Source: PALSA-1353 sp036267155
GTDB lineage: Bacteria; Planctomycetota; Phycisphaerae; Tepidisphaerales; Tepidisphaeraceae
Reading direction: 5' to 3'
DNA: 64,000 nt
NCBI GenBank assembly: GCA_036267155.1
Contig: DATAWP010000034.1
Span: 1-64,000, forward strand
Part shown: piece after piece, positions 42,170 through 51,439 of the stretch
Position numbering within the stretch: the stretch's first letter is position 1
How the letters are laid out: each line of letters opens with the position of its first letter
Translations under genes and position numbers: made by a program
The notes under the pieces: generated by a model
Seen by the model: only the letters and a program-made list of their open reading frames with translations
What the model was told of the DNA's origin: nothing
Databases searched by the model: none

Positions 42170-43102
42170 ATGGCCCTCATTCGTCTCGGCACGCGCGGCA
42201 GTTTGCTGGCGCGATCCCAAAGCGCCATCGTCGCCGGCGAGATCCAGCGAATACATCCCGACATTCAAGTTCAAACGATTATCATCAACACCACCGGCGA
42301 TCAGATCACGGACCGGCCGCTGTACGAAGCCGGCGGCAAGGGGTTGTTCGTGAAAGAACTGGAGCAGGCGCTGCTGGCCGGGCAAATCGATTTCGCGGTC
42401 CACAGTTGCAAGGACCTGCCCGTGACGATGCCGCTGGTCGATCAGTCCGATCTCATCCTCGCGGCGATCCCGGCCCGGCTCGATTCGCGCGACGTTCTGA
42501 TCTGTCGTCACGCGGCGGCGATTCGGCAATTGCCGCCTGGCGCCGCCGTGGCCACGGGAAGCCTGCGGCGCCGTTGCCAACTCCTGGCATGCCGTAGCGA
42601 TCTTCGCATCCAGGCCGTGCGCGGCAACATCGATACCCGCATCAAAAAACTTCGCGCCGGCGAATTCGACGCCATGGTCCTGGCCATGGCCGGCATCACT
42701 CGGGCCGAGCTGTTTGATTCGTCTCTCATGCATCCGTTGTCGCCCGACGAAATTTTGTGCGCTCCGGGCCAGGGCGCGCTGGCGCTGCAATGCCGCCGAG
42801 ACGATGCGTGGACGCGAGAAATCCTGCGAATTCTGGACGACCCCCTTTCGCGCATGGCGATCGAAGCCGAACGCGCGGTCGTCGCCGCCCTGCACGGCGA
42901 CTGTCATTCCCCGATCGCCGCACTGGCACGCATCGACGGGCAAACGCTTCACCTCCGCGCGGTCGTGGGCAGGCGCGACGGGAATCCCCCTGTCATTTCC
43001 GCTCGCTCGCTTTCCCCGACTTCACAAAGCCGCGAGGTCGTCGCCGCGGTGGTTGAACAACTCATTGCTCAGGGCGCTCCCGCGATGCTCAAAGACGACT
43101 AG
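42170..43102 (+). CDS. hemC: porphobilinogen deaminase (hydroxymethylbilane synthase)
   Basis: 310 residues. It polymerises four porphobilinogens in haem synthesis. IRLGTRGSLLARSQ at the start, GLFVKELEQALL, DFAVHSCKDLP, RLDSRDVLI, GTGSLRR-like VATGSLRRRCQL, RGNIDTRIKKL, APGQGALALQCR, and the dipyrromethane cofactor Cys in LHGDCHSPIAA. Normal length. No other hem gene is adjacent. Confidence 0.93.
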   Translation: MALIRLGTRGSLLARSQSAIVAGEIQRIHPDIQVQTIIINTTGDQITDRPLYEAGGKGLFVKELEQALLAGQIDFAVHSCKDLPVTMPLVDQSDLILAAIPARLDSRDVLICRHAAAIRQLPPGAAVATGSLRRRCQLLACRSDLRIQAVRGNIDTRIKKLRAGEFDAMVLAMAGITRAELFDSSLMHPLSPDEILCAPGQGALALQCRRDDAWTREILRILDDPLSRMAIEAERAVVAALHGDCHSPIAALARIDGQTLHLRAVVGRRDGNPPVISARSLSPTSQSREVVAAVVEQLIAQGAPAMLKDD

Positions 43103-43133
43103 AACCGCGGAGACGCAGAGGCCGCGGAGAAGA
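43103..43133. repeat. dispersed repeat of the CGCGGAGACGCAGAG type
   Basis: ACCGCGGAGACGCAGAGGCC then GCGGAG follows the hemC stop. Sequences of this type (CGCAGAGACGCAGAGG) occur many times in some planctomycete and other genomes, from memory. It fills part of the 104-nt gap between the convergent hemC and comEC genes. Confidence 0.45.
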
Positions 43134-43206
43134 GAAGAATTCCACGGCGTTATTCCGCTGTTTTCTTTGCGATCCCCGCTTCTGTGCGGCTCAACTATCG
43201 TCTTTC

Positions 43207-45717
43207 CTAATGTCGCGCGGCCAAGCCTTCCTGTGGACCGACCCCAAGAAACGTGTCAACCTCGATCTGCCCCGACGGCTCGATCGTCACGTCGATCGCA
43301 CCGCAGCGGCTGGTCCGGTACAGCGGGTAATCCTCCGCGATCACATCGAAGACCTTCTGCTTGTGGGACAGCTTGAAGTAATTCGACGCAAGAATGATCC
43401 GCGGATGCACGGCCGCGATGAACTGGGCCGTCGTGATTTCGGCGCTGCCGTGATGCGGCGCGATCAACACGTCGGCACGCAGAAGCTCGGGATGCTTGAG
43501 CAATTCTCGCTCCGGCGGCTCCTGGATATCGGCGGGAAACAGCACGGTTTTTCCCGCAAACCGCAGCTTCAGCACCAGCCCGCAATTGTTGGAATTCATG
43601 TCGCACACCACCGGCGGCCAGAGCACGTCGATCGTCGCGCCGTTGCCCAGATTCAGATGATCGCCCTGATGAATGATCGTCGGCGGATGCCCGGCATCCT
43701 GCAGCGTTTCCAGCAGCGACTCTGCCGGAATATTGCCGACCGCGTGCCGCGCGAAATGCGGGCTCATGTAAACCGGCGGCTCGTTGAATTGGTTGAAGAT
43801 ATCCGCGGCGGCGCTGATATGGTCGAAATCGCCGTGGCTCAGAAAAATCTTGTCCACGTACGCGCAGTCCTCGGCCCGGAACCATGGCAACAGCAGGCTG
43901 CCGGCCACGTCGGAAATGGTGGACGATCCGACGTCGATCAGGTCCGCGTGCGAAGCCGTGGGCCGAACGATCGCGCATTGGCCGGCTCCGAGCGAAACGA
44001 GCGTGATGCGCAGCGGCTGCCGCGGCGCGAGCGATGACGGCGGCAGCCCCTTGGCCACGGTTGGAAGCAGCAGCAATCCCGCGCACGCCGCCGTCGATGC
44101 CACGCGTGCGAGCCATCGCCATATCGCCCGGCGAATCGGAACCAGCAGCAGCAAAAACATCGCGTAATATGCGATGAGCAGCCCGATCGGAACGGGCGGA
44201 ACGACCACCGATGCGCCGGGCAGCCGATCCAGGCCGTTAATGGCATGTTGCATCCAGACGATCGGCAACACCGCGACGGTTGCCCACAGGTGGGCCGCGC
44301 TGGGCCACAAGAGCGTCAGCCCGATTTTCCCCACCCCGGCGGCCAAGGCGACGACGGTCAGCGGCAGCAGCGCGACGCCCGCGGGAACTGCCCACGCATT
44401 GAGCTGCCTGAAGTGATACGCGATCAGCGGCATCGACATCCCCCAGGCAATGAAGGAGGCCAGCGCCGTCGCCACCAAAAATCGCCAGACTGCGTTCAGA
44501 ATCGCCGTGGGCAGGCTGCGTTGGGGAATATTTCTCGGAGGGTCCGGGCCGCGCCACCAGGCCCAGAAGTATTTTTCGGCCATCCCGCTGAACAGAATCA
44601 TTCCGAGCACGGCCGCGACGCTGACCTGAAATCCGCCGCTGCGGAGATCGGCCGGATGAATCAGCAACACCGCCGCCACCGCAAGGGCGAACATCTGCAG
44701 CGCATCGAGCGATCGCCGGCTCAGCAGCCCCATGGTCGCGGCGGTGCACAGAATAATCGAACGCCATCCCGGCCAGGACGGGAGGGCGACGCTGCCGTAC
44801 AGCAGCACCACCACGAGCGCGATCGCCGCCGAAACTCGCGGCGAGCGGCGCAGGAGCCGGCAGATCAATAGCGCAAGGGCTCCGACGATCGCCACGTGCA
44901 GCCCGCTAATGCTGAGATCGTGGATCGTCCCGGTGCGGACGAATTTCTCCTCCAGATCGCGAAGCTGCGGGTCGGAATCTCCGAACACGAATGCCCGCAG
45001 CAGCGCGTGATCGAACCCTTGCTTGGCGTCGAATCCCATCGCCAGCAGATGCCGCGACTTTTCGCGCAGCCAGACCAGCGGGCTTGGCCCATCGTCCCGC
45101 AGAATCGAAACGCCATCGGCATGGCCGACGCGGAAAGCCGCGAGAATGCGCTGATCCCGGCACCAGGCGGCGAAATCGAATTCGCCCGGATTCATCGGCC
45201 CCGGCGGCCGCTGGAGCATTCCACTCACGCGCACGAGCTGCCCCGGCCCCAGCCGGGGATTGGGATGTTCGATCGTCAGGAAAATCTTGCCGCTGGCGGA
45301 TTGCCATCCGCCGGTCGTGCGGATTCGCCGCACCTCCGCAATCACGGTTTGCTTGGGCAACAACGACCGCAACTCCGCCGGGGGCGGCGAAACCAATCGT
45401 GGCGGCTGATCGATCGCCAGCTCCAACTGCGCGAATCGCTCCCCATCGGTGGTGTAATTGGAAATGTCGTCCGAGGGAAACTGAAAGTATTCGATCTGCG
45501 CGGCCGATAGCCCGACCAAAAATGCGGCGCATGAAAGCAATCCCAGATTCAGAATGTGATGGCGGATAAAGATCGCGATCAGCGACAACCCCGCCGCGGC
45601 GGACAGCCAGAACCATGGCTTGCACGGCAGAAGGTTCAGGAATCCGATGCCGAGCGCCAACAGGAGGAGAAAAATGACCGCGGGCCTGCGGTGGAAGAAT
45701 TCAGCCAGGTGGCTCAT
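43207..45717 (-). CDS. comEC: ComEC/Rec2-type DNA uptake channel protein
   Basis: About 836 residues. N-terminal helices and a DUF4131-type beta domain (about 70-210), the competence membrane domain (about 250-560; GLHVAIVGALALLICRLLRR, FQVSVAAVLGMILFSGM), and a C-terminal metallo-beta-lactamase-like domain (ITLVSLGAGQCAIV, LSHGDFDHISAA, LIAPHHGS). It transports single-stranded DNA across the inner membrane. The start at 45717 (MSHLAEFF) is preferred over the 45780 frame start because upstream residues are unconserved. Confidence 0.88.
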   Translation of the reverse strand: MSHLAEFFHRRPAVIFLLLLALGIGFLNLLPCKPWFWLSAAAGLSLIAIFIRHHILNLGLLSCAAFLVGLSAAQIEYFQFPSDDISNYTTDGERFAQLELAIDQPPRLVSPPPAELRSLLPKQTVIAEVRRIRTTGGWQSASGKIFLTIEHPNPRLGPGQLVRVSGMLQRPPGPMNPGEFDFAAWCRDQRILAAFRVGHADGVSILRDDGPSPLVWLREKSRHLLAMGFDAKQGFDHALLRAFVFGDSDPQLRDLEEKFVRTGTIHDLSISGLHVAIVGALALLICRLLRRSPRVSAAIALVVVLLYGSVALPSWPGWRSIILCTAATMGLLSRRSLDALQMFALAVAAVLLIHPADLRSGGFQVSVAAVLGMILFSGMAEKYFWAWWRGPDPPRNIPQRSLPTAILNAVWRFLVATALASFIAWGMSMPLIAYHFRQLNAWAVPAGVALLPLTVVALAAGVGKIGLTLLWPSAAHLWATVAVLPIVWMQHAINGLDRLPGASVVVPPVPIGLLIAYYAMFLLLLVPIRRAIWRWLARVASTAACAGLLLLPTVAKGLPPSSLAPRQPLRITLVSLGAGQCAIVRPTASHADLIDVGSSTISDVAGSLLLPWFRAEDCAYVDKIFLSHGDFDHISAAADIFNQFNEPPVYMSPHFARHAVGNIPAESLLETLQDAGHPPTIIHQGDHLNLGNGATIDVLWPPVVCDMNSNNCGLVLKLRFAGKTVLFPADIQEPPERELLKHPELLRADVLIAPHHGSAEITTAQFIAAVHPRIILASNYFKLSHKQKVFDVIAEDYPLYRTSRCGAIDVTIEPSGQIEVDTFLGVGPQEGLAARH

Positions 45718-45793
45718 TGGATGCCGACCCTGCTCCATGCGTAATTCAGGTAAATACCCGCGGAGAGGCTTTGGATGCAAATTTGGGGAGTGG

Positions 45794-45824
45794 AAGAAAA
45801 CCCCGCGAGCAAGCTCGGCGGGCT
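45794..45824 (-). terminator. intrinsic terminator of glmS
   Basis: On the minus strand GCCCGCCGAGC, a TT loop, GCTCGCGGGG and then TTTTCTTC form a stable GC stem followed by a U-rich tract, 34 nt after the glmS stop. Confidence 0.65.
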
Positions 45825-45857
45825 TTGATCGCTACGCGAGATCTGGCGCGCGCGGGA

Positions 45858-47729
45858 TTATTCGACCGTCACGCTCTTGGCCAAATTGCGCGGCTTATCC
45901 ACGTTGCATCCGCGGGCGACGGCGGCGTGGTACGCCAGGAGCTGCAGCGGAACCACCGTCAGCAGCGGTTGGAGGCATTCCAGCACATGCGGGACGTAGA
46001 TCACGTGATCGCTGTAGCGCTTCATCTGGGCGTCGCCTTCGGTGGCGACGGCGATGACTTTTCCGCCGCGGGCACGTACTTCCTCAATGTTGCTGATCAC
46101 CTTTTCGTATTGAAGCCCGCGGGTGGCGACGAACACGACGGGCATGTCCGGCGTGATGAGGGCGATCGGCCCGTGTTTCATCTCGGCGGCGGGCATTCCC
46201 TCGGCGTGAATGTAGCTGATTTCCTTCAGCTTCAGCGCCCCTTCCAGGGCGACGGGATAATGGTATCCGCGGCCAAGGAACAGCCAGTTTTCGCGGTGGC
46301 AGAATTTTTCGGCGATCTGTTTGACCTGTTCGCTCTGGGCGAGGACTTTCTGCATCTGCTCGGGGATGGCGCACAAGCCGTCGATAATTTCCTGGCACTG
46401 CGACTGGCTCATGTATCGCCGCCGGCCAAGGAAAAGGGAAAGCATGGTGAGGACAACGCACTGGCAGGTGAAAGCCTTGGTGCTGGCGACGCCGATTTCC
46501 GGACCGGCATGGAGGTAAATGCCGCCGCCGGTTTCGCGGGCGATCGTGCTGCCGACGACGTTGACGATCCCCAGGCACAGGGCGCCCTTTTCTTTTCCTT
46601 CGCGGAGTGCCGCCAGCGTGTCAGCCGTCTCGCCGGACTGGCTGATCGCGATCACCACGGTCCCCTCTTCAACGATCGGATTGCGATAGCGGAACTCCGA
46701 GGCGTATGCACATTCCGTAACGACCTTGGCCAGGTCCTCGAGGAGATAGTCGCCGAGCAGGCCGGCGTGCCAGGCGGTTCCCTGGGCGGTGAGGATGATC
46801 CGCCGGGCGCGCAGCAACTCGCGGGCGTGTTCCGTCAGGCCGCCGAGGACGATGCGGCCTTCCTTCTGCTCGGCCCGGCCGCGCAGGCAATTGCTGACCG
46901 CCACGGGCTGCTCGAAGATCTCCTTGAGCATGTAATGCTCGTAATCGCCCAGTTCATACGCTTCGAGCTTGTTTTCGAGCTGATTGATGACCGGGCTGGT
47001 TTCCGCATCGTCGATGGTCGTGGTGCGGAAACTGTCCGGATGAAGGACCGCCATCTCATTGTCGTTGAGATAGATCACGCTGGCGGTGTGCTCGACGATG
47101 GCGCTGGAATCGGAAGCGACGATGTATTCGTTCTGGCCGACGCCGATGATCAGCGGGCTGCCCTTTCGCGCGACGACGAGGGTTTCGGGTTCTTCCTTGC
47201 AGATGACGGCGATGCCGTAGGTTCCTTCCACCTGATGCAGCGCGCCCTGAACGGCGCGCTGCAGCAGCGATACGCCATGGGGCAAATGGTTCTTGGCTTT
47301 CAACTCGGCGTAGATGTCGCCGACGAGAACCGCCAGGACTTCGGTATCGGTCTGGCTGGAAAATGTGTGGCCTTTTTCGGTGAGGAATTGCTTGAGGGCG
47401 ACATAGTTCTCGATCACGCCGTTGTGGACCAGGGCAATCAACCCGCCGTCGTCGGTGTGCGGGTGGGCATTCACCTCCGTCGGGGCGCCGTGGGTCGCCC
47501 AGCGTGTGTGGGCCATGCCAAGATGGGCCTTGGGAAGCGGCTCACCGTGGCTCAGGGCGTTTTCCAGGACACTGATCCGCCCCACCGACCGGCGAATGTG
47601 AAGCTGATGGTTTTTATCAATGACGGCGATGCCGGCCGAGTCGTATCCACGGTACTCCAGACGTTTAAGCCCTTCGATGAGCAAGGGCTGGGCGATTTTC
47701 CGGCCGACATATGCAACGATTCCACACAT
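45858..47729 (-). CDS. glmS: glutamine-fructose-6-phosphate aminotransferase
   Basis: 623 residues. The N-terminal glutaminase starts MCGIVAYVGRK with the catalytic Cys2; RWATHG, HNGVIENY and SDTE-like QTDTEVL are present. The C-terminal isomerase has two SIS domains (ILTAQGTAWHAGLLG, ISQSGETADTL, GRGYHYPVALEGALKLKE) and ends NLAKSVTVE as usual. It makes glucosamine-6-P for peptidoglycan. A GGAGG ribosome binding site precedes the ATG; an intrinsic terminator follows. No glmS ribozyme-like leader was recognised. Confidence 0.95.
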   Translation of the reverse strand: MCGIVAYVGRKIAQPLLIEGLKRLEYRGYDSAGIAVIDKNHQLHIRRSVGRISVLENALSHGEPLPKAHLGMAHTRWATHGAPTEVNAHPHTDDGGLIALVHNGVIENYVALKQFLTEKGHTFSSQTDTEVLAVLVGDIYAELKAKNHLPHGVSLLQRAVQGALHQVEGTYGIAVICKEEPETLVVARKGSPLIIGVGQNEYIVASDSSAIVEHTASVIYLNDNEMAVLHPDSFRTTTIDDAETSPVINQLENKLEAYELGDYEHYMLKEIFEQPVAVSNCLRGRAEQKEGRIVLGGLTEHARELLRARRIILTAQGTAWHAGLLGDYLLEDLAKVVTECAYASEFRYRNPIVEEGTVVIAISQSGETADTLAALREGKEKGALCLGIVNVVGSTIARETGGGIYLHAGPEIGVASTKAFTCQCVVLTMLSLFLGRRRYMSQSQCQEIIDGLCAIPEQMQKVLAQSEQVKQIAEKFCHRENWLFLGRGYHYPVALEGALKLKEISYIHAEGMPAAEMKHGPIALITPDMPVVFVATRGLQYEKVISNIEEVRARGGKVIAVATEGDAQMKRYSDHVIYVPHVLECLQPLLTVVPLQLLAYHAAVARGCNVDKPRNLAKSVTVE

Positions 47730-47928
47730 TCAAAACCTCCGGCAGATTGCGAACATCCAGTCGAGCGGTCGATTCCCTGAGCGGTTCCGTCCAAACCCAC
47801 GGAATATTGGTCAGTTTATAGATGGCCGGCATCGAGGCAAGCCGTATATTACGCCTTCATCGACATTTATGGGCCTGGATTTGTCTAAAAAACGCCCGGA
47901 ACACCCATAACATACGGTTGACCGGGAA

Positions 47929-49665
47929 ATGTTTCACAAACTACAATGTGGAACCAGCGCAGTTTGGGATCACGGCTTGGAAGTCCCGCGGAACAGAGTT
48001 CTCGTTTTGGCCTCGCCCTCGACGGTTAATACCGTCGCTATAGAATGTCTCGCATCAATTTGTGACGTTCAGCAGGTTGAAACGATCGACAAAGCGATCG
48101 AGTTGATCAAGACCGAACACTTCGCGGCGATCTTTTCCGAAGCCGCCGATTTCCTTCCCCTTGAACGCGCCCTCATGAGCCAGCAGGCTAACCTGATCTT
48201 GAACACCATCGGCGAAGGGGTTTGCATCGTGGACGGCGAAGGCCGGTCCAACTGGATGAACAAAAAGATGCAGGCATGGCCGGCGAGGATACACGAAAAA
48301 ATCCGCCGAACGTGTCAGGAAGCATTCGACATCTTCAGCAAGCAAGTCAGCCCGCAAACCTCCGACGCCCCCAATTCCAGCCGATCCAAACGCTACGCAC
48401 TGAACATCGAAGACCAGCAGTACATGGAGCTGATCGCCAGCCCGGTAATCAATCCTCGCGGGCAGGTGGTGCAGGTGGTGGCCGTGGTATGGGACGCGAC
48501 AGGCACTCGCCGGCTTCAGCAGAAGATCGACGCCCTCGACAAGGCCGGCCGAGAGCTGGTCCGCCTCGAAGGCGAAGCCCTCAGCAAATTAAACGTGGGC
48601 CAGCGACTCAAGCTCCTGGAAGACAAAATCATCAGCTTTACGCGCGAGTTGCTGCACTTCGATCATTTCGCGATTCGGCTTCTGGATCGCAAGACCAACA
48701 AGCTGGAACTGGTCATCAGCGCCGGATTGCCGGCGGAGGCGCTTTCCATCGATCTCTACGCGGAGTCGGAAGGCAACGGCATCAGCGGATACGTTGCGTC
48801 GATGGGCCGAAGCTATATCTGCCCCGATGTCGAGCGCGATCCGCGGTATGTCGTCGGGCTGGACAGCGCCAAGAGCAGCCTGACCGTTCCGTTGCGTTTG
48901 CATGACAAAATGATCGGCATCTTCAACATCGAAAGCCGCCAGAAGGCCGCGTTCAATGAGGATGATCGCCAGTTCGCCGAAATCTTCGGCCGATACGTCG
49001 CGATTGCCCTGAATATCCTGGATCTGATGGTGGTGGAGCGCGTCAGCACGAGCCACAAGGTCGCCGACGATGTATGCAGTGAAGTCGCCGGACCCCTGAA
49101 CGATATCGCCTCCGACGCCAACGCGCTGATGGACGATTACATCGGCCAGGACGATCTGCGGCTGCGTCTTCAGCAGATCATGGACAACGTCAACACGATC
49201 CGCAAAAGCCTGCGTCAGGCGGCCGAGGGCCCCAACACAATTCTGGGCGCCGGCGATGTGAAGGGCGAGGAAGACCCGGTGATCGGAAACACCCATATTC
49301 TCGTGGCCGATGATGAGCCGAACATTCGCAACACCATCAGCGACGTTTTGCGGAAATACCGGGCGACGGTCACCGTTGCCGCCTCGGGCAGCGAGGCCAT
49401 CACCCTGATCGAACAGGGCCATTTCGATCTGGTCGTCAGCGACATCAAAATGCCCGACAAAACCGGCTACGATGTCTTCGCCGCGGCTCATAAGCACAGC
49501 GCCACCACTCCGGTCATTCTCATGACCGGCTTTGGTTACGACCCGAATCACAGCATCGTCCGCGCCAGCCACGAGGGATTGGCCGCCGTTCTGTTCAAGC
49601 CGTTTAAGGTGGAGCAACTTCTCAGCGAAGTGCGCAAAGCATTGCAGGCGGTCAGCGTGAAGTAA
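47929..49665 (+). CDS. PAS-GAF-receiver signalling protein without kinase domain
   Basis: 578 residues. N-terminal pseudo-receiver-like segment (about 22-85), PAS domain (about 90-205, ILNTIGEGVCIVDGEGRSNW), coiled-coil linker, GAF domain (about 225-370, FDHFAIRLLDRKTNKLELVI, GISGYVASMGRSYICPD) and a helical dimerisation region (about 375-440). A C-terminal receiver follows (HILVADDEPNIRN, phospho-Asp in LVVSDIKMPDKTG, Lys in VLFKPF). The helical part resembles a degenerate histidine-kinase dimerisation domain, but no ATPase domain follows. The output is therefore probably by protein interaction. The start may lie further downstream. Confidence 0.75.
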   Translation: MFHKLQCGTSAVWDHGLEVPRNRVLVLASPSTVNTVAIECLASICDVQQVETIDKAIELIKTEHFAAIFSEAADFLPLERALMSQQANLILNTIGEGVCIVDGEGRSNWMNKKMQAWPARIHEKIRRTCQEAFDIFSKQVSPQTSDAPNSSRSKRYALNIEDQQYMELIASPVINPRGQVVQVVAVVWDATGTRRLQQKIDALDKAGRELVRLEGEALSKLNVGQRLKLLEDKIISFTRELLHFDHFAIRLLDRKTNKLELVISAGLPAEALSIDLYAESEGNGISGYVASMGRSYICPDVERDPRYVVGLDSAKSSLTVPLRLHDKMIGIFNIESRQKAAFNEDDRQFAEIFGRYVAIALNILDLMVVERVSTSHKVADDVCSEVAGPLNDIASDANALMDDYIGQDDLRLRLQQIMDNVNTIRKSLRQAAEGPNTILGAGDVKGEEDPVIGNTHILVADDEPNIRNTISDVLRKYRATVTVAASGSEAITLIEQGHFDLVVSDIKMPDKTGYDVFAAAHKHSATTPVILMTGFGYDPNHSIVRASHEGLAAVLFKPFKVEQLLSEVRKALQAVSVK

Positions 49666-49685
49666 CGGGATTTGATCAATCCATT

Positions 49686-50024
49686 CTATCCGGGAGGCCA
49701 GGTGAACGGCCTTCCCGCCATGACGTGAAGATGCAGATGAAAAACTGTTTGCTGAGCACCGGGGCCGCAATTGAAGACCGTGCGGAAATCATTGTGCCCC
49801 ATCTGCTTCATCAGTTTGGCCGCCAGAATGAACATCCCCCCGACCAATTCCGCATCCTGGGCCATCAGATCGTTCAACGAGGGGATCACCTTCTTGGTGA
49901 TCACCAGAAGATGAACCGGCGCCTGCGGGCTGATGTCATGAATCGCGATATAGCGGTCATCCTCGTAAGCAATTTTGGCGGGAATTTTCCTTGCTATGAT
50001 TTTGCTGAACAGAGTCTCTTCCAT
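49686..50024 (-). CDS. HIT-family nucleotide hydrolase (HinT-like)
   Basis: 112 residues, complete HIT domain: LFSKIIARKIPAKIAYEDD, HLLVITKKVIPSLNDL, and the histidine triad HLHLHVMAG near the C-terminus. HinT hydrolyses nucleoside phosphoramidates such as AMP-lysine. Usual length. It is convergent with the PAS-GAF-REC gene; no operon partner. Confidence 0.9.
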   Translation of the reverse strand: MEETLFSKIIARKIPAKIAYEDDRYIAIHDISPQAPVHLLVITKKVIPSLNDLMAQDAELVGGMFILAAKLMKQMGHNDFRTVFNCGPGAQQTVFHLHLHVMAGRPFTWPPG

Positions 50025-50150
50025 GGCCCAACAGGTTCCGATTTCCGCACAATCCCGTCAAGTGCCGCCGCCGAGGCCACCGTGAATATGCCTCAAAAGA
50101 GACGTCTTTGGGGGACGTTTCCCCGTAATTTTCGCGCGTGGACAATTGAA

Positions 50151-50179
50151 TTGACTCGGATTTATGCTACCGCTATAGT
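50151..50179 (+). promoter_or_regulatory. strong sigma70-type promoter of citrate synthase
   Basis: TTGACT (50151-50156) and TATAGT (50174-50179) with 17-nt spacing. The predicted start near 50186 gives a leader of about 29 nt that contains a CGGAG ribosome binding site. Confidence 0.6.
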
Positions 50180-50214
50180 CCGAAATTGACCTACGCGTAT
50201 GTGATCGGAGCACC

Positions 50215-51357
50215 ATGAGTCAGGCGGTTTCCTCTCCAACAAAAAATTCGGCGGGCCTTGAAGGAGTCGTCGCGGCGCCCAGCGAAATATGTTTCATCGA
50301 CGGCGTGGCTGGACGGCTTGTCTATCGCGGTTACGAAATCGCCGACCTGGTCGAACATGCCACCTTCGAAGAGACCGCTTTCCTTCTCTGGCAAAAAAAA
50401 CTGCCCGATCGCTCGGAACTGGCGCAGCTTAAATCCCAACTCACCGGCGGCGCAGCGCTTCCAGCCCACACCATGGGAATTTTGAAAACACTGCCGTCCA
50501 CGACCGAGCCGATGGACGCCTTGCGAACCGCCGCCAGTTCGCTCAGCAGCACCGACCCCGATCTGCAGAGCAATGAACCCGCCGCCAATCTCCGCAAAGC
50601 GACTCGTCTAACGGCCCAGTTCCCCACGATCGTCGCCGCCTTCCATCGCCTGCGCAACAATCAGCGCCTGATCGAACCGGATTCCAATCTCTCCATTGCG
50701 GGAAATTTCCTGTACATGTTGACCGGCGCCAAACCGCACGAAACGCTGAGCCGCGTTCTCGACGCCGCGCTGGTGTTGCACGCCGAGCACGGCTTCAACG
50801 CCAGTACGTTCGCCGCCCGCGTTACCGCGGCGACGCTGGCGGACATGCACGCCGCCGTCACCGCCGCCGTCTCGGCCCTGAAGGGCCCACTCCATGGCGG
50901 GGCAAATCAGGAGGTCATGTCGCTTCTGCTGGAATGCGGCAACGCCGACGCCGCCGTCAAACGCGTCCGCGCCATGCTCGACGCCGGCGAAAAAATCCCC
51001 GGCTTCGGCCATCGCGTCTACAAAACCTTCGATCCCCGCGCCGCCTTCCTCCAAAAGATGAGTAAGCAACTCGGAGAAGCCGCCGGAAACACCAAGTGGT
51101 ACGAAATGTCCCAGCGGCTCATTCCCATCGTCAAGGAATCCAAGAACAAAGATCCCAACGTCGATTTCTTCAGTGCCAGTGCCTACTACACGATGGGCAT
51201 CCCCATCGATCTGTACACCCCGATTTTCGCGATCGCTCGCGTCGCCGGCTGGACCGCCCACATCATGGAGCAGCACCAGAACAACCGGATCATTCGTCCG
51301 CAGGACGACTATCGCGGCCCGTTCGGACGCAAGGTCGAGCCGATCGAAAAACGATAA
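50215..51357 (+). CDS. gltA: citrate synthase
   Basis: 380 residues, the short (type I-like, dimeric) form also found in 2-methylcitrate synthases. Catalytic His in LKGPLHGGANQEV and GFGHRVYK, catalytic Asp in NVDFFSASAYYTMGIP; LVYRGYEIADL and NRIIRPQDDY are also typical. It condenses acetyl-CoA and oxaloacetate. No prp genes are nearby, so citrate synthase is the better reading. It is followed after 34 nt by a REP-like hairpin. Confidence 0.92.
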   Translation: MSQAVSSPTKNSAGLEGVVAAPSEICFIDGVAGRLVYRGYEIADLVEHATFEETAFLLWQKKLPDRSELAQLKSQLTGGAALPAHTMGILKTLPSTTEPMDALRTAASSLSSTDPDLQSNEPAANLRKATRLTAQFPTIVAAFHRLRNNQRLIEPDSNLSIAGNFLYMLTGAKPHETLSRVLDAALVLHAEHGFNASTFAARVTAATLADMHAAVTAAVSALKGPLHGGANQEVMSLLLECGNADAAVKRVRAMLDAGEKIPGFGHRVYKTFDPRAAFLQKMSKQLGEAAGNTKWYEMSQRLIPIVKESKNKDPNVDFFSASAYYTMGIPIDLYTPIFAIARVAGWTAHIMEQHQNNRIIRPQDDYRGPFGRKVEPIEKR

Positions 51358-51391
51358 TCCCAACACTCAGAAAACCGCATGAAGAACCCAT

Positions 51392-51420
51392 TTAGCCCCC
51401 GGTGATTCACCGGAGGCTAA
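51392..51420. repeat. REP-like hairpin after citrate synthase
   Basis: TTAGCCCCCGGTGA and TCACCGGAGGCTAA form a 14-bp stem with one mismatch. The TTAGCCCCC head matches the REP units beside the RAYT gene, though the stem sequence differs. It lies between convergent gltA and murQ and may terminate both. Confidence 0.65.
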
Positions 51421-51439
51421 TTGCAAATCGCCTCGATTT

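Noticed and set aside
45717..47780. 687-codon open frame on the plus strand opposite glmS
   Set aside because: It is the antisense shadow of glmS; the protein has no recognisable domain and codon use follows the minus-strand gene.
47730..47928. glmS ribozyme or riboswitch upstream of glmS
   Set aside because: The upstream region shows a normal GGAGG ribosome binding site and no recognisable ribozyme core.
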